Source: Lacticaseibacillus casei DSM 20011 = JCM 1134 = ATCC 393 | GTDB lineage: Bacteria > Bacillota > Bacilli > Lactobacillales > Lactobacillaceae | Direction of reading: 5' to 3' | Length of the DNA: 64,000 nucleotides | Assembly (NCBI RefSeq): GCF_000829055.1 | Contig: NZ_AP012544.1 | Span: forward strand, 2,604,001 to 2,668,000 | In this document: one piece after another, positions 57,088 through 64,000 of the stretch | Layout of the letters: every line of letters starts with the position of its first letter | How positions within the stretch are numbered: position 1 is the first letter of the stretch | Program-made: the position numbers and the translations under genes | The notes under the pieces: generated by a model | Databases searched by the model: none | Told to the model about the DNA's origin: nothing | Seen by the model: only the letters and a program-made list of their open reading frames with translations

Positions 57088-57266
57088 GTGCCAAACTCCG
57101 CAATCTCCGGCGGGGACTGGGCTGGAACGTGGTGGGCACGACTTAGAGCCTCTGCAAAACCGGCAGAGTCTCTAAGCTCGGCCTTGTACTACGCCGGGAA
57201 GACCGCCCGGCTAGTACAATCTCACCACTGAGCCCGCCCCCGCCTCCGATTGCTCCGCCTTGGCAC
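57088..57266. repeat. Palindromic intergenic repeat family B, copy 2
   Basis: 179 bp. The ends GTGCCAAACTCCGCAATCTCCGGC and CCTCCGATTGCTCCGCCTTGGCAC are inverted, as in 37317-37485. Inside are paired segments AGAGCCTCTGC / GCAGAGTCTCT and TAGTAC-type arms. The remaining 56957-57311 shows no gene. Confidence 0.68.
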
Positions 57267-57311
57267 TTACTCATTTAAAAAAGGTTGACTGACTACCCTC
57301 TGAGACAACAA

Positions 57312-57354
57312 AAGACGAGTGAATTTTCTGTAGATCGGAAAATTCACTCGTCTT
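57312..57354 (-). terminator. Terminator of the glycan operon
   Basis: AAGACGAGTGAATTTTC pairs perfectly with GAAAATTCACTCGTCTT around a 9-nt loop. It lies after the GH18 gene. Confidence 0.82.
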
Positions 57355-57439
57355 ATTAAGCTAATGTGAAGGTTACGCCAATCTCAGCAATAACTCGACA
57401 CCGTTAAAAATGTAATCTTGGATACAACTGTCTGCGCAT

Positions 57440-58631
57440 TCACCTATCCATCTGAATCTGGTTAACAGCATCAAAGGTAGGATCAATCGCACCGTTAAAG
57501 TCATCTCTTATGAAGACGCTGTTGACTTCAAAAGCATTGGTTGCTTGGTTAATTTGACGGTAAAGCAATTGATATTGTATCGGTGATATCCGTGGCGCTA
57601 TCTTTTTCAAGTGGCGATATGCCGCTACCTTAATCTCATTTAATGGATAACCCTTTGTTTCTAGAATCGCGGTTTTCGTCCAGCGATAGGTTGTCTTGCG
57701 AATGTGACTGAAATCCGGCTCATCATAAGTCCGGCCATCGCGATCAACGGCATAGACAAACATGCCGCCTAAATTTTCACGCGAAAACGTTGCAACCGTA
57801 TGCATGTTCGAGCGTAAAAAATGATTGGGATCGGTGTCATACCAGCGATTATGATCGCCCTCTTCCGGAAAGCTTAATCCAGCCAGCAACCGAGCTTGCG
57901 GAAAGCCAGCCGCCGTATAAGTTTGGCGCATTTTCTCGGTTCGATTTGGCCCACTGCCATATTGTTGATACCCGAGCTTGGAAAAGTAGCCCATGACATT
58001 TTCAAACGGGGCAAGGTAACTGCCATTGGTATCATAAATCAATAAGGTGCCATTTCCCCGCTTTGGGGCCTAGATACTGTCCCATTGTCTGAATAATACG
58101 ATCTGACAACGCAACTTTTTCGGCATCTGGGTACTGTTCCATATCAATATCGATGCCGTCCAGTCCCCATTGACCGGACAATTCATAGATCAATGTCTGC
58201 ACATATTCATCAATCTCGCTTGCGGTTGGATTTTTGCCATATTGCTGAATTAAGCCATCGACCATAAGACCATAATCCAAAGCACGAACCAGTTTTGCGC
58301 CCCGGCGATGCATTTCCGGTGCATAGACGGTTTTTAACTTATCGAAAAATGGTTGCGCCTTGGCCTCTTGACCGGCTGGAACGTAGCTGAACACGTTGAT
58401 AATATCAATCCCGTATGGCAAGTCCAGCATACTTTGCGGATTCGGATCCAAAATTGTTGTATTAACCCCGTGCATGGCTTGGTCCCGCCACGCGCGATAA
58501 TAAACCATAAACGTCTTTTGCGGCGTTTCCGCTGACGCACTCACTGACTGCGGCTTCATCATCAGACTTAAAAAGATCCCGCTGGCGATGATCAGCCAGC
58601 TTACCCACCGTATCTTAAAACCCTTTTTCAT
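57440..58631 (-). pseudogene. Secreted GH18 endo-beta-N-acetylglucosaminidase-like enzyme, split by a +1 frameshift
   Basis: Signal peptide (about 1-35, ending SVSASA), then a GH18 barrel with the catalytic motif DGIDIDME at 158-165 (E165 the acid). Four Gs at 58056-58059 (as Cs on the plus strand) break the frame near residue 192; with three Gs the protein reads KAGNGTLLIYDTNGSYL and continues to 57440, about 396 residues. GH18 enzymes of this kind cut the chitobiose core of N-glycans. It is last gene of an operon with GH38 and GH125 mannosidases, which fits N-glycan release. As written it would be secreted, truncated and probably inactive. Confidence 0.82.
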
Positions 58632-58658
58632 TGTCATGACCCTCCCAATCAAGCAAAA

Positions 58659-58985
58659 TCAGCTGTCTGCCTTCTCACCCAACCGCTCGTACAACGCCAC
58701 GATTTCCTCAGCCAAGTCGCGAAACGTAATGGCAGTCATGACGTGATCTTGGCCGTGAACCATCAAAAGTGACACAGCTTGATGCTGCCCGTTTGCTTCC
58801 GCGGTCAACATGCTGGTCTGAGCTTGATGTGCATCGGCTAAGAAGTGATCGGCTTCTTTGAGTTTGGCTTTTGCCTGTTTAAAGTCGCCAACTTTTGCTG
58901 CTCGAATGGCTTCAAATGCGGCATTCTTCGCATTGCCGCCAGCCATAATGAGCTGCATCACGACCAGTTGTTGTTGTTCGTCCAT
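58659..58985 (-). CDS. PTS EIIA, lactose/cellobiose family
   Basis: 108 residues, helical LacF/CelC type with the phosphohistidine in SLLMVHGQDHVMTAI (H77; H81 also conserved). It phosphorylates the adjacent EIIB. The GH18 gene follows 28 bp on. No EIIC gene lies in this operon within the window. Confidence 0.87.
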   Translation of the reverse strand: MDEQQQLVVMQLIMAGGNAKNAAFEAIRAAKVGDFKQAKAKLKEADHFLADAHQAQTSMLTAEANGQHQAVSLLMVHGQDHVMTAITFRDLAEEIVALYERLGEKADS

Positions 58986-59000
58986 GAGCCTCGTCCCCCC

Positions 59001-59315
59001 TTAAGCCTTTAAATCAAGCGCGGTCTGTAAAACCCGGTCGCCTTTCATCAAGCCGTAATCGGACATATTGATAACAGCGACCGGTATCGACAAGGCTGCT
59101 TTAAAGTCGCCTTCCAAATAGCGTACCTGGGGACCGAGCAGTAAAACGTCAGGATGCTCGGCTGCCAACTTGTCTTTTGCATCTGCTGCCTAAGCTGCAA
59201 AGATTTTGACGTTAGCCTTGATTTGTTCAGCAGCATCCATCATTTTTCTAACCAACATACTGGTCGACATTCCTGCCGCACAAACCAGCATGATTGTTTT
59301 CGGATTTTCAGCCAT
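59001..59315 (-). pseudogene. PTS EIIB, lactose/cellobiose family, with internal stop
   Basis: The ATG at 59313-59315 opens MAENPKTIMLVCAAGMSTSMLV with phosphocysteine C12. An in-frame TAG at codon 42 (59190-59192) interrupts the frame, which continues AADAKDKLAAEHPDVLLLGPQVRYL to a TAA at 59001, 104 residues, the normal EIIB length. GAG, CAG or TAC to TAG are possible single changes. Lies 17 nt after GH1 and 15 nt before EIIA. Confidence 0.85.
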
Positions 59316-59332
59316 AATGAAGTTCCTCTTTT

Positions 59333-60763
59333 CTATTGGGTCGATTTTTCAACGCGCGCTGGTTGGGAATCGGCGTCCGGCACATAACCGGTCGCCGCAA
59401 CTTGGTGGAACCAGTAACCGGATTTCTTCAGCGACTTCGTTTGATTGCGCAAATTGTTGCGGATCAGGCCGTATCGATTTTTATAGGCATTCAGCCACGA
59501 CCAGCAATCAATGCCAGTCCAGACAAAGTACCCATGGCAATTGGCGCCGGCTTCAATCGCCTGATGCAGGAAGCGCAGGTGATCGGTCATAAATTGAATC
59601 CGGTAATCGTCCTGCACCACCTCGTCTTGCAAAAAGCGCTCCTCGTCAGCAACGCCGATGCCATTTTCCGCCACAAACCAGTCGATATTGCCGTAACGTT
59701 TTTTGATGGTCATCGCAATGTCATATAGCGCGTCGGGATAAATTTCCCAGCCTTTGTCGAGATTCATTTTGCGTCCGGGCATATCGTATTCGTCAAAATA
59801 AATGTCCGGCAACCACGGTTGCAGACTGTCAGGTGCCACGTCCGGCGTCTGCACGCGATAAGGATGGTAATAATTCACGCCTAATACATCAATGTGATTG
59901 GCTGCAATGATCGCTAATTCTTCAGGCGTTGACGCCCACAAAACGTGATCCTGTCTCAGTCGTTCGACCAGCGCTTCCGGGAAACGCCCATGAATGGCCG
60001 GTTCCAAGTACAGATCATTCGCCCACAGCTCCGCGAATCGCGCCGCTGCCCGATCACCATCAGACTGGGAGGCCGGATAAACCGGTGTCAAATTGATGAT
60101 GGTGCCGATGGTCGCATCCGGATGCTGGTTGACCTCACGAAATGCCGCCACCGCCTTGGCACTAGCCAAATTGAGGTTATACGCAACCTGAACTGCCGCC
60201 TTACCGTCAACCAGATTGGGATAGTGAAATTGATATAAGTACTGCCCGTCCACAATCACCTTGGGCTCATTAAACGTAAACCAGTGCGTCACTTGATCCC
60301 CGTAAAGTTCAAAACACCGCCGCGCAAATTTCACATACAGATCGACAACGTGTTTGGACTGCCAGCCGCCATAACGCTGCTGCAAGGCAATAGGCAGATC
60401 GAAATGATGCAGGTTCACATACGGCGTGATCCCCAGCGCATGCATCGCGTCAAACACGCGTCGATAATAATCCGCCCCTGCCGGATCCACCGTGGCCGCT
60501 TCAAGATCATCAATCAAGCGTGTCCATTGAATCGAAATCCGCAGCGCCTGAACCCCCGCCTGCTTCAACAGTTTCAGATCCTGTTCATAATCGTTGTAAA
60601 AGTTTGACGCCACATCAGGACCGACATTGTGATAAAAATCCTGTGGCCGCGTATGGTAATGATAATCAAAGATATTTTCATGCTTTTTGTGAAAGGTGCC
60701 CTCTGCTTGGGGACCGCTTGTGGCCGCACCCCAGGTAAAATCAGCTGCAAATTGGATGGCCAT
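59333..60763 (-). CDS. GH1 beta-glycosidase
   Basis: 476 residues. The acid/base glutamate is in HWFTFNEPK (about 168) and the nucleophile in WFVAENGIG (about 367); ISIQWTRL and FVWTGIDCWSW are further GH1 signatures. It hydrolyses beta-glucosides or phospho-beta-glycosides in the cytosol. The neighbouring lactose-type PTS suggests a phosphorylated substrate, possibly derived from the chitobiose or beta-linked part of a glycan. Its ATG shares one base with the ROK stop. Confidence 0.87.
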   Translation of the reverse strand: MAIQFAADFTWGAATSGPQAEGTFHKKHENIFDYHYHTRPQDFYHNVGPDVASNFYNDYEQDLKLLKQAGVQALRISIQWTRLIDDLEAATVDPAGADYYRRVFDAMHALGITPYVNLHHFDLPIALQQRYGGWQSKHVVDLYVKFARRCFELYGDQVTHWFTFNEPKVIVDGQYLYQFHYPNLVDGKAAVQVAYNLNLASAKAVAAFREVNQHPDATIGTIINLTPVYPASQSDGDRAAARFAELWANDLYLEPAIHGRFPEALVERLRQDHVLWASTPEELAIIAANHIDVLGVNYYHPYRVQTPDVAPDSLQPWLPDIYFDEYDMPGRKMNLDKGWEIYPDALYDIAMTIKKRYGNIDWFVAENGIGVADEERFLQDEVVQDDYRIQFMTDHLRFLHQAIEAGANCHGYFVWTGIDCWSWLNAYKNRYGLIRNNLRNQTKSLKKSGYWFHQVAATGYVPDADSQPARVEKSTQ

Positions 60764-61656
60764 CACTTCCTTTCTAAGCGGCTCAAACCGGCTTGACTTT
60801 GTTGAAAATGAACCGCCGCGCCATACAGATTGGGATCGGCTTGAAACTTGGCAATCCGAATAACCGGCCGCACCGGTGCCAGTTCGGTTTGCGCCATGAC
60901 CGCATCCAGCGCCGCTTCCAAATCGGCCAATAAATGTGGATTTTGGGAAATCCCGCCACCAATGACGAAACAGTCTGGATCAAAACTATATTGCAAATTG
61001 AAAATGGTCGTGGCCAGAACATGGAACATGCGCTGAACGGCTTTTTTGGCTTCCTGACCACCTTTGTGTGCCTGCTCATATAGCGTTTTGCCATCCAGGT
61101 GAGTACCGTGGCGCCGATTGTAACGTGCCACCGTGTTAACCAGCGTGCCAAGATGGCTGACGGAATCGTCATCGCCGTGCCACATATAGCCAAATTCGCC
61201 ACCCATCATATGGCGGCCCCGATGCAGCTGACCATTAAGAATCACCGCCCCGCCAACGCCGGTTCCAAGCACCAGAAAAATCGCATCGCGCACATCAACA
61301 GCCGCACCCGCTTGCACTTCAGCCAGCGCCGTGCAGTTCGCATCATTTTCGATTGTGACCGGCAGCTCCAAGCGGTTGGTTAACTCGGTCACGATCGGAA
61401 AATGATGAATATAAGGCACCGCACTGGCACCCCGAATGATGCCCGCCGTTTGATCAACAACGCCGGGACTACTGATCGCCACGCCAGTCACCTCGGTCGT
61501 CTGCCGCAACGCCGTCACCTGTTGTTGCAGGCACTGATAAAAGGCTGCCAACGTTTTCGGCGTTGCAACCTTGTTTTGCTGAAAAAGGCCGGTTTCGGCA
61601 GCATAGCCACCAAACTTAATCGTAGTGCCGCCAATATCGATCACCGCTAAACTCAT
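60763..61656 (-). CDS. ROK-family sugar kinase
   Basis: 297 residues. ATP site AVIDIGGTTIKFGGY at the N-terminus, GVAISSPGVVD, ENDANCTALAE and LVLGTGVGGAVILNG; the ROK zinc-site cysteines (CxCGxxGC) are absent, so it belongs to the zinc-less branch. It probably phosphorylates a hexose such as glucose, mannose or N-acetylmannosamine freed by the adjacent glycosidases. Overlaps GH125 by 4 nt. Confidence 0.85.
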   Translation of the reverse strand: MSLAVIDIGGTTIKFGGYAAETGLFQQNKVATPKTLAAFYQCLQQQVTALRQTTEVTGVAISSPGVVDQTAGIIRGASAVPYIHHFPIVTELTNRLELPVTIENDANCTALAEVQAGAAVDVRDAIFLVLGTGVGGAVILNGQLHRGRHMMGGEFGYMWHGDDDSVSHLGTLVNTVARYNRRHGTHLDGKTLYEQAHKGGQEAKKAVQRMFHVLATTIFNLQYSFDPDCFVIGGGISQNPHLLADLEAALDAVMAQTELAPVRPVIRIAKFQADPNLYGAAVHFQQSQAGLSRLERK

Positions 61657-62945
61657 CGCAATCCTTCCTGTTCCTGTTGCTGAATCACATCAAGTGCCAA
61701 CTGGCAAAAGGTCATATTCGCCCATGAAAACCACGTGCGGGTATATTGCAGCGGATCATCCTTTTGAACGCCTTCGTGACATTGACCGGTTCCGCCGGTT
61801 GTCGCCACCAGCAACAACAATTTCGCCATTTTATCCGCGGCGGTCGTTGCGACCAAGCCTTCCATTGCCACCGCAATCGGCCAGACATATTCTGGCGGCG
61901 TGTGCTCGCTACCGATACCGGTCAACATTTTTCCCTCAGAGTAATAAGGATTCTGCGGGCTGAGGATAAATGCCTTTGTGGCCAGATAAAGTGGGTCATC
62001 CGCGGCGATGGCGCCTAAAAACGGCAGACTCAACAAGCTTGGGACATTGGCATCATCCATCAGGCGGACGTGCCCAAGGCCATCGACTTCATAGGCCAAG
62101 CCTTGTTCCCCACTCGGCAACATTTGAATCGCGTATGTCATGACGCCTTGCTCAATCGCTGCCACCAACGTCTGTGTCCGCTTGGCCAGTAACCGCTCAT
62201 CAACCGGCATCAATGGCAATAAGTGGGTCAAAACCGTTTTGGCTAACAGGTTGGCCGGAATATGAAAACCATATTCACACCGATTATCACTGGGTCGAAA
62301 ACCGTCCCAGATCAAGCCGGTCTCGCCAATTGGATTGCCTAATCCGTTGTTGGGAAGCGTATCGTTTTCATCCGTGTCCGACCGCCGAAAGAAATATGGC
62401 GACCGCTCATGATGCTGCTCCTGTTCAAAAATCGTCAGAATCAGCGTGAACGTGGCCCAAAAGTCGATGTCAAAAATGCTGGCATCCCCGGTTTCGGCGT
62501 AAAGATTCACCGCCAACAGCAATGGCGCACACAGAGTATCGATTTCAAATTTTCGTTCCCAAACTTGCGGCGACATCGGCCGATCGCTTTCGTCATCTGC
62601 CCGCCAATGCGCGCCACTAGCCGTTTCATTAAGGGCGTTCGCGTAAGGATCAAGCCGCACAAAAGCCAGTTCACGACGCAGCACCCCTTCAAGTATCGGC
62701 TTCAAGTCAGGAATGTCCTTGATGAGTTGCACATATGGCAACACCTGAAACGTCGCATCCCGCAACCACATTGCCGGAATATCACCAGTCGCGACAAAAT
62801 ACGTACCATCAGGCTGACGGCGGGTCGCTTTAACCAGCGCGTCGGGTAATAATGTCCGAAACATTGTCTGGGTCGCTGTATCCGGCAGTGGATGGGCTTC
62901 AGCATATTCCGTTAAGGCTGCTGCCAACGCTGACTTTTCTTCCAT
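61653..62945 (-). CDS. GH125 exo-alpha-1,6-mannosidase
   Basis: 430 residues of the GH125 (formerly DUF1237) family: GDIPAMWLRDATFQVLPY near 70, WRADDESDRPMSPQVWERKFEIDTLCAPLLLA, GLIWDGFRPSDNRCEYGFHIPANLLA and WFSWANMTFCQLALDVI. The streptococcal relative removes alpha-1,6-mannose from N-glycans without a metal. It starts at 62945 behind AAAGGAG, one base after the GH38 stop, so the two mannosidases are tightly coupled. Confidence 0.9.
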   Translation of the reverse strand: MEEKSALAAALTEYAEAHPLPDTATQTMFRTLLPDALVKATRRQPDGTYFVATGDIPAMWLRDATFQVLPYVQLIKDIPDLKPILEGVLRRELAFVRLDPYANALNETASGAHWRADDESDRPMSPQVWERKFEIDTLCAPLLLAVNLYAETGDASIFDIDFWATFTLILTIFEQEQHHERSPYFFRRSDTDENDTLPNNGLGNPIGETGLIWDGFRPSDNRCEYGFHIPANLLAKTVLTHLLPLMPVDERLLAKRTQTLVAAIEQGVMTYAIQMLPSGEQGLAYEVDGLGHVRLMDDANVPSLLSLPFLGAIAADDPLYLATKAFILSPQNPYYSEGKMLTGIGSEHTPPEYVWPIAVAMEGLVATTAADKMAKLLLLVATTGGTGQCHEGVQKDDPLQYTRTWFSWANMTFCQLALDVIQQQEQEGLR

Positions 62946-62946
62946 A

Positions 62947-64000
62947 TTATGCGTGCTCCTTTTCTGCCACTGCTGGCGATTGGCGCGGATAGATGCCATA
63001 AGTCCGAATCTCACCCGGCTTAAAGGCAGGCAGTTTGAATACCGTCATATCCGTTGCGACTGTTTGCCGAACCTCATTATTGAGATTTAACAAGCGAACA
63101 CTGGCGGGTTGGGCAAAATGAAGCGTCGTTGCTTCCGTGTCAGTTTGATCGTTTGGATTGTACAGCCGGACGAGATACCCGGTCCCATCCGCAGTGGCGC
63201 TCACGCTGGACACGACCAATCCCGAACCGCTTAGCTCAATCGCAGAGTGATGTTGCAATGGCGTTTGATTTGCGTTAATCGGGAAGTATTGCAACGGGGT
63301 GGTAAAGCGATCAATTGTCTGGTTTTGGTAACCCAGACTGCCAATCGCCAGTGCCTGCACCCGGCGCTGTAATTCAACCGGATCAAAGGTGGCATCCAAA
63401 CAAATACCGCCGCGCATGTGCCGTGTTCCCAACAGCTGACTGTCAGGAGTCGGCACATACCGAGTCTGTAAGCCAGACGCATCCCCCGGCCGGCGCTTCA
63501 AATCTGGCCGACCGAGGTAACCGACACCACGAAACATCGTCACTGCTAACTGATCAAACTGCTCGCCGACAATTTGCCACTCTTTTTCACCTAAACCAAG
63601 GAATGTCCAACTGGTCTTTTGATCGTGACTGTTGGCAAAATGAATCAGTGGCCGCAGCGCAGTGGGCTCCTCGTGATAACCGATGGCTTGCCAGTCCTTC
63701 AGATGCGGATCGATGACCGGACGCGCTGCCACGCCAAAGGGAGTATCGGCATAGCTATCTTTTGCCTTGATTGGCGTCTTAAGCACCAGCCGCAGTCGGT
63801 GATCGCGCACCGTATTCTCGACCGTCAAATCAAATCGGATCACGGGATCATCAGCGGCCAGTTGCAACACCAGCGTATATGGCATCACAACGTCAGCCTT
63901 TTGCACCTTGCGATCGGCCAACTTGCCTGGTAACTGCCAGCTCCCCCGGAAAATCAGGTCACTTACCAACTTACCCTGATGGCCGGTCACCTCGGCCTGC
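62947..64000 (-). CDS. GH38 alpha-mannosidase, C-terminal part (5' end outside window)
   Basis: About 350 residues of the beta-sandwich domains: VIRFDLTVENTVRDHRLRLVLKTPI, SYADTPFGVAARPV, LAVTMFRGVGYLGRPDL and LVRLYNPND near the end. These match the C-terminal domains of bacterial GH38 mannosidases (MngB/SpGH38 type). The zinc-dependent catalytic domain lies beyond the window edge. It is the upstream neighbour of GH125 in the same operon. Confidence 0.84.
   Translation of the reverse strand, partial: QAEVTGHQGKLVSDLIFRGSWQLPGKLADRKVQKADVVMPYTLVLQLAADDPVIRFDLTVENTVRDHRLRLVLKTPIKAKDSYADTPFGVAARPVIDPHLKDWQAIGYHEEPTALRPLIHFANSHDQKTSWTFLGLGEKEWQIVGEQFDQLAVTMFRGVGYLGRPDLKRRPGDASGLQTRYVPTPDSQLLGTRHMRGGICLDATFDPVELQRRVQALAIGSLGYQNQTIDRFTTPLQYFPINANQTPLQHHSAIELSGSGLVVSSVSATADGTGYLVRLYNPNDQTDTEATTLHFAQPASVRLLNLNNEVRQTVATDMTVFKLPAFKPGEIRTYGIYPRQSPAVAEKEHA

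Overview
The window is chromosomal DNA of a low-GC Gram-positive lactic acid bacterium, most likely Lacticaseibacillus of the casei/rhamnosus group. The evidence is the gene content: a heme catalase, an L-fucose operon, casei-type giant LPXTG proteins, many PTS operons and catabolite-responsive cre sites. The fucose cluster favours L. rhamnosus; this is inference from gene content, not a database match.

Layout. 1-7.2 kb is core-like: HAD hydrolase, RNase HI, a LysR regulator that has lost a normal start codon, an aminotransferase, recA with a LexA box, and a DUF554 membrane protein. On either side of recA/DUF554 lie two paralogous C-rich small RNA genes (about 3456-3590 and 6790-6926) with near-identical promoters. 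Covarying long palindromes are scattered between genes. 7.2-11 kb is a fructose operon (fruA, fruK) with a divergent RpiR regulator. 11.2-26.7 kb holds two giant repeat-built, lectin-headed, LPXTG-anchored surface proteins. Both reading frames are broken, the first by a TAG and the second by a one-base deletion, and they are separated by a PTS EIID remnant and an IS30-family element. 26.8-31.4 kb is a lactococcin 972-type bacteriocin locus (bacteriocin, DUF1430-type permease, ATPase, YxeA protein) with a divergent Rgg regulator. 31.5-36 kb has a MarR/MFS efflux pair, catalase and a DeoR regulator. 36-42.7 kb is an L-fucose cluster (aldolase, mutarotase, sugar porter, frameshifted kinase, isomerase).

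43-50 kb is a second bacteriocin-related region: an EntA-type immunity gene, a CPBP protease gene split by a second IS30 copy, a second Rgg paralogue, and a divergent ABC exporter operon whose first gene is frameshifted. The two Rgg loci share a 43-bp block upstream of their divergent operons, which suggests one regulatory system acting on both. 50.7-56.9 kb is a sugar-acid PTS operon (EIIA, EIIB, EIIC, galactonate-dehydratase-like enzyme, KDPG-family aldolase, PRD regulator) with no kinase, so the PTS phosphate may take the kinase's place. 57.4-64 kb looks like a high-mannose N-glycan operon (GH38, GH125, ROK, GH1, EIIB, EIIA, secreted GH18), in which EIIB has a stop codon and GH18 a frameshift.

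Eight protein-coding genes are interrupted by an IS, point nonsense, one-base indels or truncation. Either the strain is decaying accessory functions or some lesions are sequencing errors. Read-level checking separates these.
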